From assembly GCA_035327565.1 (NCBI GenBank), contig DAOLDB010000003.1, positions 1 to 64,000 on the forward strand: a DNA stretch of 64,000 nucleotides, in the 5' to 3' direction. Position numbers and translations under genes: made by a program. Positions 9,181 through 17,984 of the stretch are shown in pieces. The DNA is from JABDLO01 sp035327565 (lineage in GTDB: Bacteria; Bacteroidota; Bacteroidia; Chitinophagales; Saprospiraceae). Below the pieces are notes generated by a model that was given only the letters and a program-made list of their open reading frames with translations, had not been told where the DNA came from and did not search any database. Every line of letters begins with the position of its first letter. Within the stretch, counting starts at the first letter, position 1.

Positions 9181-9366
9181 ATCAACAATTCAATGATTTA
9201 ATCGTTTCATTTTTATCTGGTTGAGAGAAAAATTAAAAAATAATAAGCTATAGATAGACAATATTGCCAACAAATTGTTAAGTTTGGGTTTCTTATGTGT
9301 ACAAAGAACACTAAGTATTATCTTAAGCATTATCTTAATTATTCATTATCAAATCGTTAAAGCCAC

Positions 9367-12348
9367 ATGAAAAGATTTTTTGTAAAATGGTCATATTCTC
9401 TGTTGCTGGTTTGCGTTATGGTCGTTACAGGCCTTTCTCAAAGGACAGTTACAGGAATAGTTACAGATGCAAGTGATGGGGAAGCGTTAATCGGGGCCAA
9501 TATTTTGGTGAAAGGTACGCTTAGGGGTACTATAACCGATATTGACGGTTCTTACTCGATCAATGCAGACCTGGGAGAAATCCTTGTATTTTCATACACA
9601 GGATATGGTACGCTTGAAGTCGCAATTGGCAGTGCCGACCGATACGATGTGTCCTTGACACAAGGTCAAATTCTTGATGAAATTGTAGTTACAGGTTATG
9701 GAACCCAACGTGCTAAAGAAGTTACTTCTGCTGTTGTCAGTGTCGGAAGGGAAGAATTTAACCAGGGACCTATTGCCGATCCGATGCAATTATTACAGGG
9801 AAAGGTGTCCGGTTTACAGATTTACAATCGGGGAGGGGATCCGAACACACCCAGTGTTGTCAGACTCCGGGGACTTTCTACAGTAGGAGCAAATGTTGAG
9901 CCTTTGTATGTAATTGATGGTATTATTGGTGCGTCTATACAAAACCTGGACCCCAATGATATCGAATCGATGGATGTACTGAAAGACGGTTCAGCTGCAG
10001 CGATTTACGGCTCAAGGGGTTCCAGTGGTGTAATTATCATTACCACAAAGAGAGGAACTAAAAAAGATGGAAGAATACGAATGAGTTATTCCGGTCAAGT
10101 GGGAGCGTCGAGTGTGTTACGTGGTCACCCCATTATGACTCCGGATGAATTTGTTGCAGTCGGGGGTGTAGATTTAGGCGCCCGTACCTTATGGTTGGAC
10201 GAAGTTACGCGGACAGGTATCACTCAGGTTCACGGATTGTCAGCCGAAGGGGGACAGGGCAATACCAGTTACCGGGTTTCAGCTAATCTCCGACAGGTGG
10301 ATGGTATATTACGAACTTCGGGATTCGATCAATTGAATACCCGATTAAATTTAACTACAAAAGCATTGAATGATAAATTGGCAATTGACTTCAATACATC
10401 ATTCACCCAACGTGATCAAAACTTTGCATTTAATGAAGCATTTCGTTATGCCATGATCTTTAATCCAACGGCCCCAGTATCTGGAGCTGATTCTCCGTTT
10501 CCATTTAATGCCGATCAATTTGGAGGTTACTTTGAGATGCTTGGATTATTTGATGCCTTTAATCCTGTTTCGATTATTGATCAAAATCAAAATTTGGGTA
10601 AACGTGTTGAATTCAATTATGGTGCAAACCTTGGGTATAGCTTTTCTGAAAAATTTACAGGTTATTTTCGAATAGCTCAACAAACCAACACTTCCAACAA
10701 CCGGCAGTATTTCCCAACTACATCTCATTTTAGAGGCAATGCTACCAGTCCTGTGCGGAAGGGATTGGTCAGTATGTACAATGATGAATCCAGGTTTAGT
10801 CTGTATGAAGCTTATGGTACATACTTAACTTCATTTGGCAACTCCAACTTAACTTTAACCGGAGGATATTCATTCCAGCAGAACAATTTTGAAAACCGTT
10901 TCTTTGAAATCGGAGACTTCCCCGACAACTCAATTAATTGGTCTTTCAGAATTCAGGATGCTCAGGATCTTCAAAATGCAGGTTTTATCAACGCAAATTC
11001 AACTGCATCGCCTGATGAAAAAATTATTGCATTTTTTGCACGGGCCAATTATACGCTTAATGATGCGATCTTTGTTAATGCATCGATCCGAAGAGAGGGA
11101 TCAACCAAATTGGGTCCTGACAACAGGTGGGGATGGTTCCCTGCCATCGGCGTTGGAGTGGATTTGAATAATTATCTCAATTTTGGAGGTGTTGATATAT
11201 TAAAAGTTCGACTAGGGTATGGAGTAACAGGATCGTTGCCATTACAAAATGGTCTGGCTACCCAATTGAGGCAAGTTATCAATGGTCCTGATGGTAGTGT
11301 TACAACTGTACTGCAAAGAGCGGCCAACCCCGATCTGAAATGGGAAGAAAAAGCAGAAACAAATCTCGGTATCGACTTTGGTATGGGTCGATTGAAGGGA
11401 TCATTTGATATTTATAACAGAGATATCAGTGACTTTATTCTTACAGTACCTGTAGATGTAGCTGTATTTGGAGCTCCGACACAAACGGTCAATGCAGGTA
11501 GACTTAATACCAAAGGACTCGAGTTGCAATTAGGTTATGACTTGGTTAGAAGTAGCAATCTAAACTATACCACAGGGATTGTGTTATCTACTTATCGAAC
11601 CGTTTTAACTGAGTTCATTGTGGATCGTGCAATCAGAGGTAATTTGGGAGCTCCCGGTCAGAATGGTACAGATATGATATTGGTAGAAGAAGGTGCACCT
11701 ATAGGACAGATTTGGGGTCCCGTATTTGACAGAGTGGGAGAGAATGGAGCACCTATTTTTAAGGATATCAATGAAGACGGTATGATTATATCCGATCAGG
11801 ACAGATGGAATGATCCTAATGCTGATTTTGAAGTGTTGGGTCGTGGAATACCCACGATGGAATTGGGCTGGACAAATAATTTAAATATCAAAGGCTGGAA
11901 TATAAATGCTTTTTTCAGAGGAGCCTTTGGACATAGTTTGGTAAATACCTTCAGAGCATTCTATGAGCCCCGTCTGGCTTCACAAACTTCCTATAATTTT
12001 GTGAATTCCCCATTGGCGGTTGAAGGACTTACCGCAGCACGTTTCAGTTCATTATATGTTGAAAAAGCAGACTTTTTTATGCTTGATAACCTGACCATTG
12101 CTAAGAACATTCCCATCAATAGTAATGTTATCAACAATCTCAATGTAGGTCTTACCATTCAAAATGCATTTGTCATCACGGGTTATACAGGTGCAGTACC
12201 TGAGCCGGCATTGGTATACTATGGAGCAGTGGATAATGGCGCTTTAGAGGACAGAAGCAATCCGGATGTACTAGCATCGGGTATTGACAGTAGAAACAAC
12301 TTTTTTATGCCTAGAACCATTACATTAGGAGTAAACTTTAATTTTTAA
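9367..12348 (+). CDS. SusC/RagA-family TonB-linked outer membrane protein
   Basis: 993 residues. A signal peptide (about residues 1-24) is followed by a CarboxypepD_reg-like domain (RTVTGIVTDASDGEALIGAN), the SusC linker region (ILDEIVVTGYGTQ, about 106-118), a plug domain ending near YVIDGIIGASI and a long beta barrel finishing in NFNF. SusC proteins are TonB-dependent barrels that, with a SusD lid, import glycans, peptides or other polymers across the outer membrane. At 993 residues it is of usual size. susD starts 12 bases after the stop. No glycoside hydrolase, anti-sigma factor or sugar sensor is adjacent, so the substrate is not predictable. Confidence 0.95.
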   Translation: MKRFFVKWSYSLLLVCVMVVTGLSQRTVTGIVTDASDGEALIGANILVKGTLRGTITDIDGSYSINADLGEILVFSYTGYGTLEVAIGSADRYDVSLTQGQILDEIVVTGYGTQRAKEVTSAVVSVGREEFNQGPIADPMQLLQGKVSGLQIYNRGGDPNTPSVVRLRGLSTVGANVEPLYVIDGIIGASIQNLDPNDIESMDVLKDGSAAAIYGSRGSSGVIIITTKRGTKKDGRIRMSYSGQVGASSVLRGHPIMTPDEFVAVGGVDLGARTLWLDEVTRTGITQVHGLSAEGGQGNTSYRVSANLRQVDGILRTSGFDQLNTRLNLTTKALNDKLAIDFNTSFTQRDQNFAFNEAFRYAMIFNPTAPVSGADSPFPFNADQFGGYFEMLGLFDAFNPVSIIDQNQNLGKRVEFNYGANLGYSFSEKFTGYFRIAQQTNTSNNRQYFPTTSHFRGNATSPVRKGLVSMYNDESRFSLYEAYGTYLTSFGNSNLTLTGGYSFQQNNFENRFFEIGDFPDNSINWSFRIQDAQDLQNAGFINANSTASPDEKIIAFFARANYTLNDAIFVNASIRREGSTKLGPDNRWGWFPAIGVGVDLNNYLNFGGVDILKVRLGYGVTGSLPLQNGLATQLRQVINGPDGSVTTVLQRAANPDLKWEEKAETNLGIDFGMGRLKGSFDIYNRDISDFILTVPVDVAVFGAPTQTVNAGRLNTKGLELQLGYDLVRSSNLNYTTGIVLSTYRTVLTEFIVDRAIRGNLGAPGQNGTDMILVEEGAPIGQIWGPVFDRVGENGAPIFKDINEDGMIISDQDRWNDPNADFEVLGRGIPTMELGWTNNLNIKGWNINAFFRGAFGHSLVNTFRAFYEPRLASQTSYNFVNSPLAVEGLTAARFSSLYVEKADFFMLDNLTIAKNIPINSNVINNLNVGLTIQNAFVITGYTGAVPEPALVYYGAVDNGALEDRSNPDVLASGIDSRNNFFMPRTITLGVNFNF

Positions 12349-12360
12349 AAACTTATAAAA

Positions 12361-13968
12361 ATGAAAAGGTTAATAAAATTTTTAATTTTTCCTTGCCTCT
12401 TTTTAATGGCGAGTGCTTGCACTGATCTTGAGGAGGTATTGAAAGGAGATATTACAAACGATATAAGCTTACCCGGATTGGATACCGGTGGCGGAGGTGC
12501 AGGGGGAGATGTACTCGAAGCTGCTTTCTCCCGATTGAGAGGAACAGGTACAGCCAATCATGGATCTTATTATTCAGTACAAACCATAACCTCTGATGAG
12601 CAATGCATTGCTGCAAAAGGGGGAGACTGGTTTGATGGAGGTATCCTGATAGAGCTTCACCGGCACACATATGCACCTAACCATGCTTTCATTAACAATA
12701 CCTGGAATGACCATTATGGTGCGATTAACACATGCAATGAATTTTTACAAAGGAGCGATTTAGACGCCAATGCTTTAGCACAAGTTAGAGTACTGAGAGC
12801 ATACTTTTACATGAGATTAATGGATATGTTTGGTCGTGTAAAAATTGTTACTCAACCAGGGGTTGATGCTCCACAGGTTTCCAGGCAAATGGTATTTAAT
12901 TTTGTTGAAAGCGAAATACTAAATGCACTGGATATCTCCGCTGTGTCACAAGGGATGGATCTTTCCAACAGTCCTTTAGGATCTGCACCTAACCCATACA
13001 GAATCAATATATATGGAGCTTTGGGTATTCTTGCAAAAGTGTATCTGAATGCAGAAGTTTGGACAGGTACTGCCATGTATGATAAAGCAGCGATTGCTGC
13101 CGGCTATGTTATTGATAGCGGTGCTTATGCATTGTGCGGGGACGGATGTAGAGTACCTAATCTGGGAAGAAGACCTGCAGTAGCTAGTGATCCTGCTGAC
13201 CTTGAAGGCTACGCAGCTGTCTTTGCTCCTAATAATGCCAATAATCAGGAGCATATTTTTGTTGTATTTTATGATGAGGCCAGGGCTGGAGGTATGAATT
13301 TTGCAAAAATGAATTTGCATTACTCCAGCCAATTCACCTACAATTTCCAGGCCCAACCTTGGAATGGTTATGCCACATTGGAAGAGTTTTATAATTCTTA
13401 TGCCGATGGGGATGCACGAAAAGCGGCTAACTTCCTTGTAGGTCCACAATTAGACTTTGGAGGATCAGCAGTCCTTGATTACGCTTCTGATTCTGGCGAT
13501 CTACAGTTAAATTATACGCCAAGAATCAATGAATTGGCACCTAACTCATTAAGACAAGCCGGCGCCAGACCTGCGAAATTCAGTTATAAGCAGTTAGGAA
13601 GACCTGATCAGGATAATGACTACCCTATTGTTCGTTTAGGTGAGTTATATTTGATCAGAGCCGAGGCCATGGCACGGCATACAGGTAACTGGAATAATGC
13701 AATCCCGGATGTTAACATTATACGTGCCAGAGCGAAGGTCCCTGCATACACTTCTTTGAATGCCGATGAATTCATTAGAGAAAGAGGAAGAGAGATGTTC
13801 CAGGAAGGATTACGTAGAACAGATCTTATTCGCTTTGGAAAATATAATGATTCTTGGTGGGAAAAACCAGCTTCTCAACCTTTCCGTAATGTATTTCCAA
13901 TTCCGCAGCAGCAAATTATAGCTAGTTCTGGAAGTGCAAATCCATTGACTCAGAATACAGGATATTGA
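12361..13968 (+). CDS. SusD/RagB-family substrate-binding lipoprotein
   Basis: 535 residues with a lipoprotein signal (FLMASAC, Cys20). Helical TPR-like SusD features are present: VRVLRAYFYMRLMDMFGRVKI near residue 140, and the C-terminal part with YPIVRLGELYLIRAEA and FIRERGREMFQEGLRRTDLIRFGKY. SusD caps the SusC barrel at the cell surface and captures the substrate. It is co-transcribed with susC (12-base gap), and a strong terminator follows 20 bases after the stop, so the pair forms a closed two-gene unit. Gly-rich stretch at about residues 41-49 is a linker after the lipid anchor. Confidence 0.95.
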   Translation: MKRLIKFLIFPCLFLMASACTDLEEVLKGDITNDISLPGLDTGGGGAGGDVLEAAFSRLRGTGTANHGSYYSVQTITSDEQCIAAKGGDWFDGGILIELHRHTYAPNHAFINNTWNDHYGAINTCNEFLQRSDLDANALAQVRVLRAYFYMRLMDMFGRVKIVTQPGVDAPQVSRQMVFNFVESEILNALDISAVSQGMDLSNSPLGSAPNPYRINIYGALGILAKVYLNAEVWTGTAMYDKAAIAAGYVIDSGAYALCGDGCRVPNLGRRPAVASDPADLEGYAAVFAPNNANNQEHIFVVFYDEARAGGMNFAKMNLHYSSQFTYNFQAQPWNGYATLEEFYNSYADGDARKAANFLVGPQLDFGGSAVLDYASDSGDLQLNYTPRINELAPNSLRQAGARPAKFSYKQLGRPDQDNDYPIVRLGELYLIRAEAMARHTGNWNNAIPDVNIIRARAKVPAYTSLNADEFIRERGREMFQEGLRRTDLIRFGKYNDSWWEKPASQPFRNVFPIPQQQIIASSGSANPLTQNTGY

Positions 13969-13988
13969 TTAGGTTTTTAAAATTTAAT

Positions 13989-14024
13989 AGAGCCACTTCT
14001 GATCGGGGTGGCTCTTTTTTTTTT
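13989..14024 (+). terminator. Rho-independent terminator of susC-susD
   Basis: Eight-base stem AGAGCCAC (13989-13996) / GTGGCTCT (14008-14015), loop of 11 bases, then a run of nine T. It separates the susCD unit from the VCBS operon that follows. Confidence 0.9.
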
Positions 14025-14079
14025 ATCCTATATAGAAGAAGTCTATTGTTTTAAGTCTCTTTGAGTTCTGGTTATAGAA

Positions 14080-14112
14080 TTGTGCAGGACTCTATTCAAA
14101 TTGTTATTTTTG
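14080..14112 (+). promoter_or_regulatory. Promoter of the VCBS-lipoprotein operon
   Basis: TTG (14080-14082), 22-base spacer, TATTTTTG (14105-14112). Both parts match the Bacteroidota consensus. It lies 26 bases before the ATG at 14139, giving the operon its own promoter after the susCD terminator. Confidence 0.65.
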
Positions 14113-14138
14113 CTTATACAACATTTTGAATTCCATTC

Positions 14139-17100
14139 ATGAAGCCTTTGCCGCATTTCTTTTTTTTCATTTTACTCCTGACATCTTCATGCAGAAAGGA
14201 TAATCCTGAAGCCCTTTTTACTCTTCTTGATTCGGAATTAACAGGAATTTTTTTCAGAAATGATGTGCCCTATACGGAAGAATTTAATACATATACCTAC
14301 AGAAATTATTATAACGGAGGGGGAGTAGCTTTAGGGGATATTAACAACGATGGATTGATTGATATATATTTTACAGGTAATTTGGGCGACAATAAATTAT
14401 ATTTGAATAAGGGAAATTGGGTGTTTGAAGATATTACAGAAAAGGCAGGGGTTGCCTGCAGTGGGGTGTGGTCAACTGGGGTAACAATGGTTGATATCAA
14501 CGGAGATGGCCTTTTAGATATTTATGTTTGTAAAGCCGGACCCCCAGGAGGGGCTAACAGACATAATGAGCTTTTTATTAATCAGGGGAACCTGACATTT
14601 AAAGAAAGTGCAGCTGAATATGGATTGGATATAACTGGACTATCCATACACGCCGCCTTTTTTGATTATGATGGAGATGGAGACCTTGATTGTTATTTAC
14701 TTAGCAATTCTCTCAGGTCAGTTGGAGGTTTTGACTTTATAGAGGGCCAGAGAAACTTTTCTGATTATGAAGGAAACAAACTTTTGAGAAATGATCATGG
14801 CGTCTTTGTGGATGTAACAAAAGAGGCAAATATTTACTCTAGCAAGATTGGTTACGGCCTTGGAGTTACCCTTGGGGATTTTAATGGAGATCATTGGCCG
14901 GATATTTTTATATCCAATGATTTTTTTGAAAAAGATTATCTGTACATTAATCAGGGCAATGGTACTTTTAAGGAAGTTAGTGATATTGCTTTTCCAAGCA
15001 TGTCCATGGGTTCCATGGGTGCAGATGCAGCTGATCTCAACAATGACCTTTTAAGCGATATCTTTGTAACTGAAATGCTTCCACGTGATCACATCCGGAG
15101 AAGGAGCAAGAATGTATATGAAACCTGGGATAAATATCAGGAGGCTTTCCGCAAAGGCTATCATCATCAGTATTCACGAAATTCCTTACATCGCAATATA
15201 GGAAACCATTCGTTTTTAGATATCAGCCGGTTTGCCGGTGTGGCAGATACAGAATGGAGTTGGGCTTCGTTGGCGCAGGATTATGATAATGATGGATTGA
15301 AAGATCTTTTTGTGAGTAACGGAATATTCAAAGATCTTTTGGACAAGGATTATCTCAATTATTCAGCCAATGAGACAATGATCCGATCCATGATTGAAAG
15401 GAAGGAGCAGGTACTGACTATGCTCATCGACAGTATGCCATCCGTACCTGTTATGAATTGCATGTTCAAAAATTTAGGAAATATGCAATTTGAGATGGTG
15501 TCAGAGGAGTGGGGTTTGAATCAATTAAGTTTTAGCAATGGAAGCGCTTATGCCGATCTGGATAATGATGGAGATCTGGATTTGGTGGTGAATAATGTCA
15601 ACATGCCAGCATTTGTATATAGAAATAATCTTGATACGGCATTAAACAGGAGTATAAGATTTAAACTGAAAGGAGAAGGGATGAATCGCTTTGCTATCGG
15701 TGCCAAGATTATCATCAAGTATAATGGCAAGCAAGCGATGGTCGAAAATTTTCCTTCCAGAGGATTCCAATCTTCTGTAGAGCCAATCCTTCATTTTGGC
15801 ACCGGCAATAGCATAGAAGTAGATTCTGTCTTGGTGATATGGCCCGATAGAAAAGTAACTGAACTAACCCATTTAAAAACCAATAAAACATATTCAGTAA
15901 ATCAGAGTGAAGCCAATATTACTTTATATGGGTCAAATGCAGAGAATCCAAAGTGGGAATGCAATAAAAGTACTATTGCTTTTGCTCATGAAGAGGTTTC
16001 ATTTAATTTATTTACAAGAGAAAGACTGCTCATAGAGATGCCAGGTTTTGAAGGTCCGGGAATGGCTGTAGGTGATATTAATGGAGATGGGATAGATGAT
16101 ATATTTTGTGGCGGAGGAAAAAATCAACCTTCTGTGTTATTTCTATCCGGGAAAAATGGATATAATTCAATCACTCAGCCATTTGAATCATTTTCAAAAT
16201 CAGAAGTTGTAAAAGCATCATTTGTTGATATTGATGGGGATGGAGATCTTGATTTGTATATAGCTCACGGAGGTAAGACATTTTCTTCCTATGGAAAAGA
16301 ACTTGATGATATATTGATGATTAATGATGGATTTGGCAACCTGACACAAACTAAAGATTTGCCTTTCCTGCATCCCATTTGGACGGGTGATGTAGGGTTC
16401 GCTGATTTAAACCGGAATGGAAGAAAGGATATAGTCATCGTGGAAAGAGGAAAACCTGAACAGTATGGAATGAATGGCAGTGTTCATATCCTTTATAACC
16501 AGGGAGATTTGAATTTTATTAGTGATGTACCTGAATCGCTTAAGGATTTAGGAATGTGTACCAGTCTTGCGATTGTTGACATTGACAATGATGGATATGA
16601 GGATTTAATGATAGCAGGACAATGGATGCCCATTGTGACTGCACTGAATCGATCAGGTTCATTCCCCCACTCAGCGATTGATAGTGTTAAGGAAAGTAGC
16701 GGGCTTTGGAACGTATTGTATGCTATCGATCTTGATGGGAATGGACAAAAAGAAATCATTGCCGGAAATGTTGGCCTTAATTCTTTCTATAGATCGGGAA
16801 TGATAATGATCATGAATGATTTTGATAATAATGAGACGATAGAACAAATCATTTGTTACCCACAAGGAGATCAATATTATCCTATCCATGACTTAGACGA
16901 AATGTATTCCCAAATGCCATTTTTAAGAAAAAAATTCTCCAAATATAACTTGTTAGCCAAAGCAGAAATCAGTCAGTTGTTTTCAAAGGATGCGATTGAT
17001 CAATCGCATATTAAACGATTAAATGAAGTCAGGTCAATCCTGCTAAGGAGAAATGGAAATCAATGGAAAAAGGAAATACTGCCGTTTGAAGTCCAATATT

Positions 17101-17372
17101 CATCTGTGCATGCCATAAGTAGTATGAAAGATGGAAAAGCATGGTGCATTCTTTTAGGAGGGAATCAATACAGGGTAAAACCACAATTTGGAAGGAATGA
17201 TGCTTCACATGGATGGATAGTGAAGACTGTAAAAGATAATGAAAATATTATTTTTGGAACTCCAAAACCGTTATTTATTCAGGGGGAAATCCGCGCCATT
17301 CAGCGTCTGAATGATCGTTTTGCATTTGGAAGAAATAATGACGAACTACTCTTATGCAACATAGAATATTGA
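14139..17372 (+). CDS. VCBS/FG-GAP and ASPIC/UnbV-domain lipoprotein, copy 1
   Basis: 1,077 residues; lipobox LLTSSC with Cys18. The N-terminal half is built from FG-GAP/VCBS propeller blades, each with a calcium-loop of the DxNxDGxxD type (GDINNDGLIDIYF at 67, VDINGDGLLDIYV at 118, DYDGDGDLDCYL at 176, DLDNDGDLDLVV at 473). An ASPIC/UnbV-like domain follows at about 517-590 (GAKIIIKYNGKQAMVENFPS), then a second propeller half beginning GMAVGDINGDGIDDIF near 641. Two later copies in the same operon share this plan. The family resembles CRTAC1-like proteins; function in Bacteroidota is unknown. Expected as a calcium-stabilised lipoprotein on the outer membrane. Its stop overlaps the next gene by 19 bases. 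Confidence 0.88.
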   Translation: MKPLPHFFFFILLLTSSCRKDNPEALFTLLDSELTGIFFRNDVPYTEEFNTYTYRNYYNGGGVALGDINNDGLIDIYFTGNLGDNKLYLNKGNWVFEDITEKAGVACSGVWSTGVTMVDINGDGLLDIYVCKAGPPGGANRHNELFINQGNLTFKESAAEYGLDITGLSIHAAFFDYDGDGDLDCYLLSNSLRSVGGFDFIEGQRNFSDYEGNKLLRNDHGVFVDVTKEANIYSSKIGYGLGVTLGDFNGDHWPDIFISNDFFEKDYLYINQGNGTFKEVSDIAFPSMSMGSMGADAADLNNDLLSDIFVTEMLPRDHIRRRSKNVYETWDKYQEAFRKGYHHQYSRNSLHRNIGNHSFLDISRFAGVADTEWSWASLAQDYDNDGLKDLFVSNGIFKDLLDKDYLNYSANETMIRSMIERKEQVLTMLIDSMPSVPVMNCMFKNLGNMQFEMVSEEWGLNQLSFSNGSAYADLDNDGDLDLVVNNVNMPAFVYRNNLDTALNRSIRFKLKGEGMNRFAIGAKIIIKYNGKQAMVENFPSRGFQSSVEPILHFGTGNSIEVDSVLVIWPDRKVTELTHLKTNKTYSVNQSEANITLYGSNAENPKWECNKSTIAFAHEEVSFNLFTRERLLIEMPGFEGPGMAVGDINGDGIDDIFCGGGKNQPSVLFLSGKNGYNSITQPFESFSKSEVVKASFVDIDGDGDLDLYIAHGGKTFSSYGKELDDILMINDGFGNLTQTKDLPFLHPIWTGDVGFADLNRNGRKDIVIVERGKPEQYGMNGSVHILYNQGDLNFISDVPESLKDLGMCTSLAIVDIDNDGYEDLMIAGQWMPIVTALNRSGSFPHSAIDSVKESSGLWNVLYAIDLDGNGQKEIIAGNVGLNSFYRSGMIMIMNDFDNNETIEQIICYPQGDQYYPIHDLDEMYSQMPFLRKKFSKYNLLAKAEISQLFSKDAIDQSHIKRLNEVRSILLRRNGNQWKKEILPFEVQYSSVHAISSMKDGKAWCILLGGNQYRVKPQFGRNDASHGWIVKTVKDNENIIFGTPKPLFIQGEIRAIQRLNDRFAFGRNNDELLLCNIEY

Positions 17373-17977
17373 ATCACTTTTTGACCAGGTTAATCCTTTA
17401 CACCATAGTCATCACTTTTTCTTCCTGCAAGTCGGAATATACAAAAGCTGTTGAAGCAGGATTGTCCAGTCGTGAAGTTTTTGACAGTTTAATTTTTGGT
17501 ATGAAAATCGGTCAAACCAAAAAAGATTTTTATTCAATATGCTGGGATCTTAATAAACAGCAATTGATTTCTGAAGGACCTGGCAATAACTACGCCAAGT
17601 ATACAGAGCCTTATGATAGTACAGGTGAAGTCATATACAGAAAGGAAATGTTATTTTATGGAATATTTGATGAAAATGATATAATGGTAGGAATGGATAT
17701 GATATATAACTATTTATCGTGGTCCCCCTGGTTAGAGCATCTCCAGTCAGGAATATTGGTTGAGGACTTAAAGGAACATTTTACTCGAAATTATCCTGGA
17801 AATGCATTCATGAAGATCAATATTAAAGATACTCATCTTGCTGCTTATGCTAAAATTGATGGAAGCAGGCAAATTCTTATCTATCCAAAAGACGCAAAGG
17901 ATGTAGCGGTAAAAATCGAAGATCTGCGACATAAGTTTCGAGAACAATTGAAAAAAGGACAAAGGCAGAAAACATAA
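17354..17977 (+). CDS. Small lipoprotein of unknown function in the VCBS operon
   Basis: 207 residues. The N-terminal part is a signal peptide with lipobox TFSSC (Cys25). I do not recognise a named domain. Notable conserved-looking features are FGMKIGQTKKDFYSICWDLN (about 49-68) followed by SEGPGNNY, and a Trp/Tyr-rich centre (YNYLSWSPWLEHL). The C-terminus is charged (EQLKKGQRQKT). It overlaps VCBS copy 1 by 19 bases and is 7 bases before copy 2, so translation is probably coupled and its product likely works with these lipoproteins. I believe similar small proteins accompany VCBS genes in other Bacteroidota, but this was not checked. Confidence 0.8.
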   Translation: MQHRILNHFLTRLILYTIVITFSSCKSEYTKAVEAGLSSREVFDSLIFGMKIGQTKKDFYSICWDLNKQQLISEGPGNNYAKYTEPYDSTGEVIYRKEMLFYGIFDENDIMVGMDMIYNYLSWSPWLEHLQSGILVEDLKEHFTRNYPGNAFMKINIKDTHLAAYAKIDGSRQILIYPKDAKDVAVKIEDLRHKFREQLKKGQRQKT

Positions 17978-17984
17978 GAAGCAC

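Larger units (their letters stand above)
8885..9366. other. 482-base divergent intergenic region between haloperoxidase and susC
   Basis: Very AT-rich. It holds a perfect palindrome (8950-8966) and a -7 promoter element for the susC side (9173-9180), listed separately. From 9181 to the susC ATG there is a leader of almost 190 bases in which I see no ORF and no strong hairpin. Confidence 0.6.
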
